Of a stretch of DNA of 64,000 bases, positions 61,812 through 64,000 are shown piece by piece. Below the pieces are notes generated by a model. It worked only from the letters and a program-made list of their open reading frames with translations, had not been told where the DNA came from and made no database searches. The stretch comes from Hydractinia symbiolongicarpus (taxonomy: Eukaryota > Cnidaria > Hydrozoa > Anthoathecata > Hydractiniidae): positions 17,238,001-17,302,000 of the forward strand of contig NC_079884.1 in the NCBI RefSeq assembly GCF_029227915.1. The letters are read 5' to 3'. Within the stretch, counting starts at the first letter, position 1; every line of letters begins with the position of its first letter. Made by a program: the position numbers and the translations under genes.

Positions 61812-64000
61812 GGCCATGTAGCATTGCAAAACGACTTGGGACGTCGTAGTCCATTGAGAGTGGAAGGACTAGACCAATGGTAACCTCCGCAGACACGTGA
61901 ATCCACGTGATTTACGTCTAAGGCTCTTATTACGCGGTTAAAAGCCATGTTACAGTCTTTATGAACCTGTACGAGTATTTGACGGTGTTATAAGGCCATG
62001 GAGCATTGGAAAACGACCTGAGACGTCGGAGTCCATTGAGAGTGGAAGGTCTAGACCAATGGTAAAATGTGGAGACAGGTGGAACCACGTGATTTATGTG
62101 TAAGGCCTTTATTACGCGGTTAAAAGCCATGTTACAGTCTTTATGAACCTCTACGAGTACTTGACGGTGTTTTAAGGCAATGGAGCATTGCAAAACAACT
62201 TGGGACGTCGTAGCCCATTGAGAGTGGAAGGACTACACCAATGGTAAAATCCGCAGACACGTGCAGTCACGTGAATTACATGTAAGGCCATTATTAGGCA
62301 GCGAAAGGTCATAAAACATCCTTTAGAGACGGGTACATGTAGTTGGCGGTTATATTACGCCATGGTGCAATGGAAAACGAATTGGGGCGTCATAGTCGAG
62401 TGAGAGTTGAAGGACTGGACCAATGGTAACCTCCGCAGACACGTGAAACCACGTGATTTACGTCTAAGGCCTTTATTACGCAGTTAATGGCCATGTTACA
62501 GTCTTTATAAACCTGTACGATTATTTCACGAAGTTATAAGGCCATGTAGCATTGCAAAACGACTTGGGACGTCGTAGTCCATTGAGAGTGGAAGGACTAG
62601 ACCAATGGTAACCTCCGCAGACACGTGAATCCACGTGATTTACGTCTAAGGCTCTTATTACGCGGTTAAAAGCCATGTTACAGTCTTTATGAACCTGTAC
62701 GAGTATTTGACGGTGTTATAAGGCCATGGAGCATTGGAAAACGACCTGAGACGTAGGAGTCCATTGAGAGTGGAAGTTCTAGACCAATGGTAACCTGTGG
62801 AGACAGGTGGAACCACGTGATTTACGTGTAAGGCGTTTATTAGGCAGTTAATAGCCATGTTACAGTCTTTATAGCCCTGAACATATAGTTGACGGTGTTA
62901 TAACGCCATGGTGTAATGGCAAACGAATTAGGCGGTATAGTCGAATAAGAGTGAAAGGGCTAGACCAATGGTAACCTCTGCAGTCACGTGGAACCACGTA
63001 ATTTACGTGTAAGGCCTTTATTATGCGGTTCAAAGACATATTACAGCCTTTATAGAGCTGTACGAGTATTTCACGAAGTTATAAGGCCATGGTGCAATGG
63101 AAAACGAATTGGGACGTCATAGTCGAGTAAGAGTGGAAGGACTAGACTAATGGTTACCTCCGCAGACACGTGAAACCATGTGATTTACGTCTAAGGCTCT
63201 AATTACGCGGTTAAAAGCCATGTTACAGTCTTTATAAACCTGTGCGATTATTTCACAAAGTTATAAGGCAATGTAGCATTGCAAAACGACTTGGGACGTC
63301 GTAGTCCATTGAGAGTGGAAGGACTAGACCAATGGTAACATCCGCAGACACGTGAATCCACCTGATTTACGTCTAAGGCTCTTATTACGCGGTTAAAAGC
63401 CATGTTACAGTCTTTATGAACCTGTACGAGTATTTGACGGTGTTATAAGGCAATGGAGCATTGGAAAACGACCTGAGACGTCGGAGTCCATTGCGAGTGG
63501 AAGGTCTAGACCAATGGTAACCTGTGGAGACAGGTGGAACCACGTGATTTACGTGTAAGGCCTTTATTAGGCAGTTAATAGCCATGTTACAGTCTTTATA
63601 GCCCTGAACATGTAGTTGACGGTGTTATAACGCAATGGTGTAATGGCAAACGAATTAGGCGGTATAGTCGAATAAGAGTGAAAGGGCTAGACCAATGGTA
63701 ACCTCCGCAGTCACGTGGAACCACGTAATTTACGTGTAAGGCCTTTATTACGCGGTTAAAAGCCATGTTACAGTCTTTATGAACCTCTACGAGTACTTGA
63801 CGGTGATAAAAGGACATGGAGCATTGGAAAACGACCTGAGACGTCGGAGTGAAAGGTCTAGACCAATGGTAAAATGTGGAGACAGGTGGAACCACGTGAT
63901 TTATGTGTAAGGCCTTTATTACGCGGTTAAAAGCCATGTTACAGTCTTTATGAACCTCTACGAGTACTTGACGGTGTTTTAAGGCAATGGAGCATTGCAA
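61812..64000 (+). repeat. Mosaic tail of the array
   Basis: About 12 monomers. From 62192 (a D unit) to about 63.25 kb the order matches block A 17270-18.33 kb at offset 44922. Then comes a monomer like that near 6.4-6.6 kb, sharing 'ccattgcgagtgg'. After 63.74 kb it switches within a monomer from a C unit to one with 'gtgataaaaggacatgg'. Recombinant edges of this sort suggest it lies near the border of further rearranged blocks beyond the window. Confidence 0.75.
63828..63998 (+). repeat. 171-bp monomer with an 11-bp deletion
   Basis: 'cggagtgaaagg' at 63846 stands for the usual 'cggagt' + 11 bases + 'gaaagg', a deletion flanked by 'gagt' repeats. The length becomes 171 bp (57 x 3), so a minus-strand frame stays open across it and gives a 405-base open stretch up to the window edge. 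It is a private variant in this window. Confidence 0.9.

Larger units (their letters stand above)
1..64000 (+). repeat. Satellite DNA array, ~182-bp monomer, head to tail
   Basis: About 350 tandem monomers fill the window. Landmarks recur every 181-184 bp on the same strand throughout: 'aaaacgac', 'gaccaatggtaac', 'ccacgtgattt', 'ggttaaaagccat', 'gttataaggccatgg'. I saw no inverted monomer and no non-satellite insertion. The unit is close to the length of one nucleosome plus linker, as in many centromeric satellites; that function is inference, since no protein or chromatin data are visible. Neighbouring monomers differ by many substitutions, whereas multi-kilobase blocks recur almost unchanged, so the array is organised in higher-order repeats. 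I found no protein gene, tRNA, rRNA, transposon or telomere repeat. The plus strand of a counted monomer is G-rich over C (47 to 36). The period (182 = 3 x 60 + 2) breaks any reading frame at each monomer. Confidence 0.98.

Noticed and set aside
292-63585. About a hundred minus-strand open frames of 61-87 codons with near-identical peptides
   Set aside because: Most of them start and stop at the same monomer sites; the 66-codon frames open in 'ggttaaaagccat' and end at the TAA of the same motif in the next monomer, shifted by the 182-bp period. Several begin only at TTG. They share satellite variation without codon-like constraint, and no plus-strand or continuous repeat-protein frame exists.
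63596-64000. 134-codon minus-strand open frame at the right edge
   Set aside because: It exists because an 11-bp deletion makes one monomer 171 bp and because the window ends; it starts at TTG and reads through ordinary satellite monomers.
1-64000. CRISPR array
   Set aside because: The repeat is about 182 bp with no unique spacers, and there are no cas genes; the structure is a plain tandem satellite.
1-64000. Identity with a known satellite (human alpha, 171 bp; Arabidopsis 178 bp)
   Set aside because: Neither length nor sequence landmarks agree. I do not recognise the monomer, and a database search would be needed to name it.
1-64000. tRNA, 5S rRNA or other RNA genes and promoters suggested by TATAA, CCAAT and short stems
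   Set aside because: The motifs recur in every monomer as part of the satellite; no cloverleaf, rRNA core or terminator run is present. Satellite transcription is possible but not shown.
1-64000. Transposon or retroelement fragments, telomere repeats
   Set aside because: Monomer landmarks continue at 181-184 bp spacing throughout apart from small deletions; I found no terminal repeats, target-site duplications or simple telomeric units.

Overview
The whole 64 kb window is one satellite-DNA array. A monomer of about 182 bp (commonly 181-184 bp, with a few shorter deletion variants) is repeated head to tail roughly 350 times, all in one orientation, with no interruption that I can see. I find no gene, RNA gene, transposon, telomere repeat or CRISPR array. 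Megasatellite organisation with a near-nucleosome-length monomer points to eukaryotic heterochromatin, most likely centromeric or pericentromeric (subtelomeric is possible). I do not recognise the monomer as a named satellite, so I cannot name a species or kingdom. It does not look like human alpha satellite or the Arabidopsis 178-bp repeat. A counted monomer (16362-16543) is 182 bp, 83 G+C, with 11 CpG against about 9.3 expected, so there is no CpG depletion.

Adjacent monomers differ visibly, but long multi-monomer blocks recur almost unchanged, which is higher-order repeat (HOR) structure built by nested duplication. Layout: 1 to about 650, a left-edge segment; about 650-20464, block A (19.8 kb); 20465-44272, block B, a second copy of A; 44273 to about 50970, block C, the start of a third copy; about 49499-52778, a 1640-bp direct duplication; 52594 to about 61811, four copies (H1-H4) of a 13/14-monomer HOR of 2367 or 2549 bp, the last truncated; 61812-64000, a mosaic tail. 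Block B differs from A by an extra 1090 bp, a net loss of 732 bp, one rather than two copies of a 1454-bp unit, one extra monomer (182 bp), and a 4907-bp tandem duplication (34559-44372). These events sum exactly from the A-to-B offset of 19815 to the B-to-C offset of 23808.

Within the monomer, one slot is polymorphic. Some monomers carry an E-box module (CACGTG, usually with further ACGT cores one helical turn apart). Others carry a hairpin module (ACCTGT-GGAG-ACAGGT) in the same place, often next to the palindrome GGTCTAGACC. Divergent monomer classes (called D, C and E here) mark positions in the HORs. The only long open frames, all on the minus strand, are by-products of the repeat: the 182-bp period is not a multiple of three, and each frame stops at a conserved site in the next monomer.
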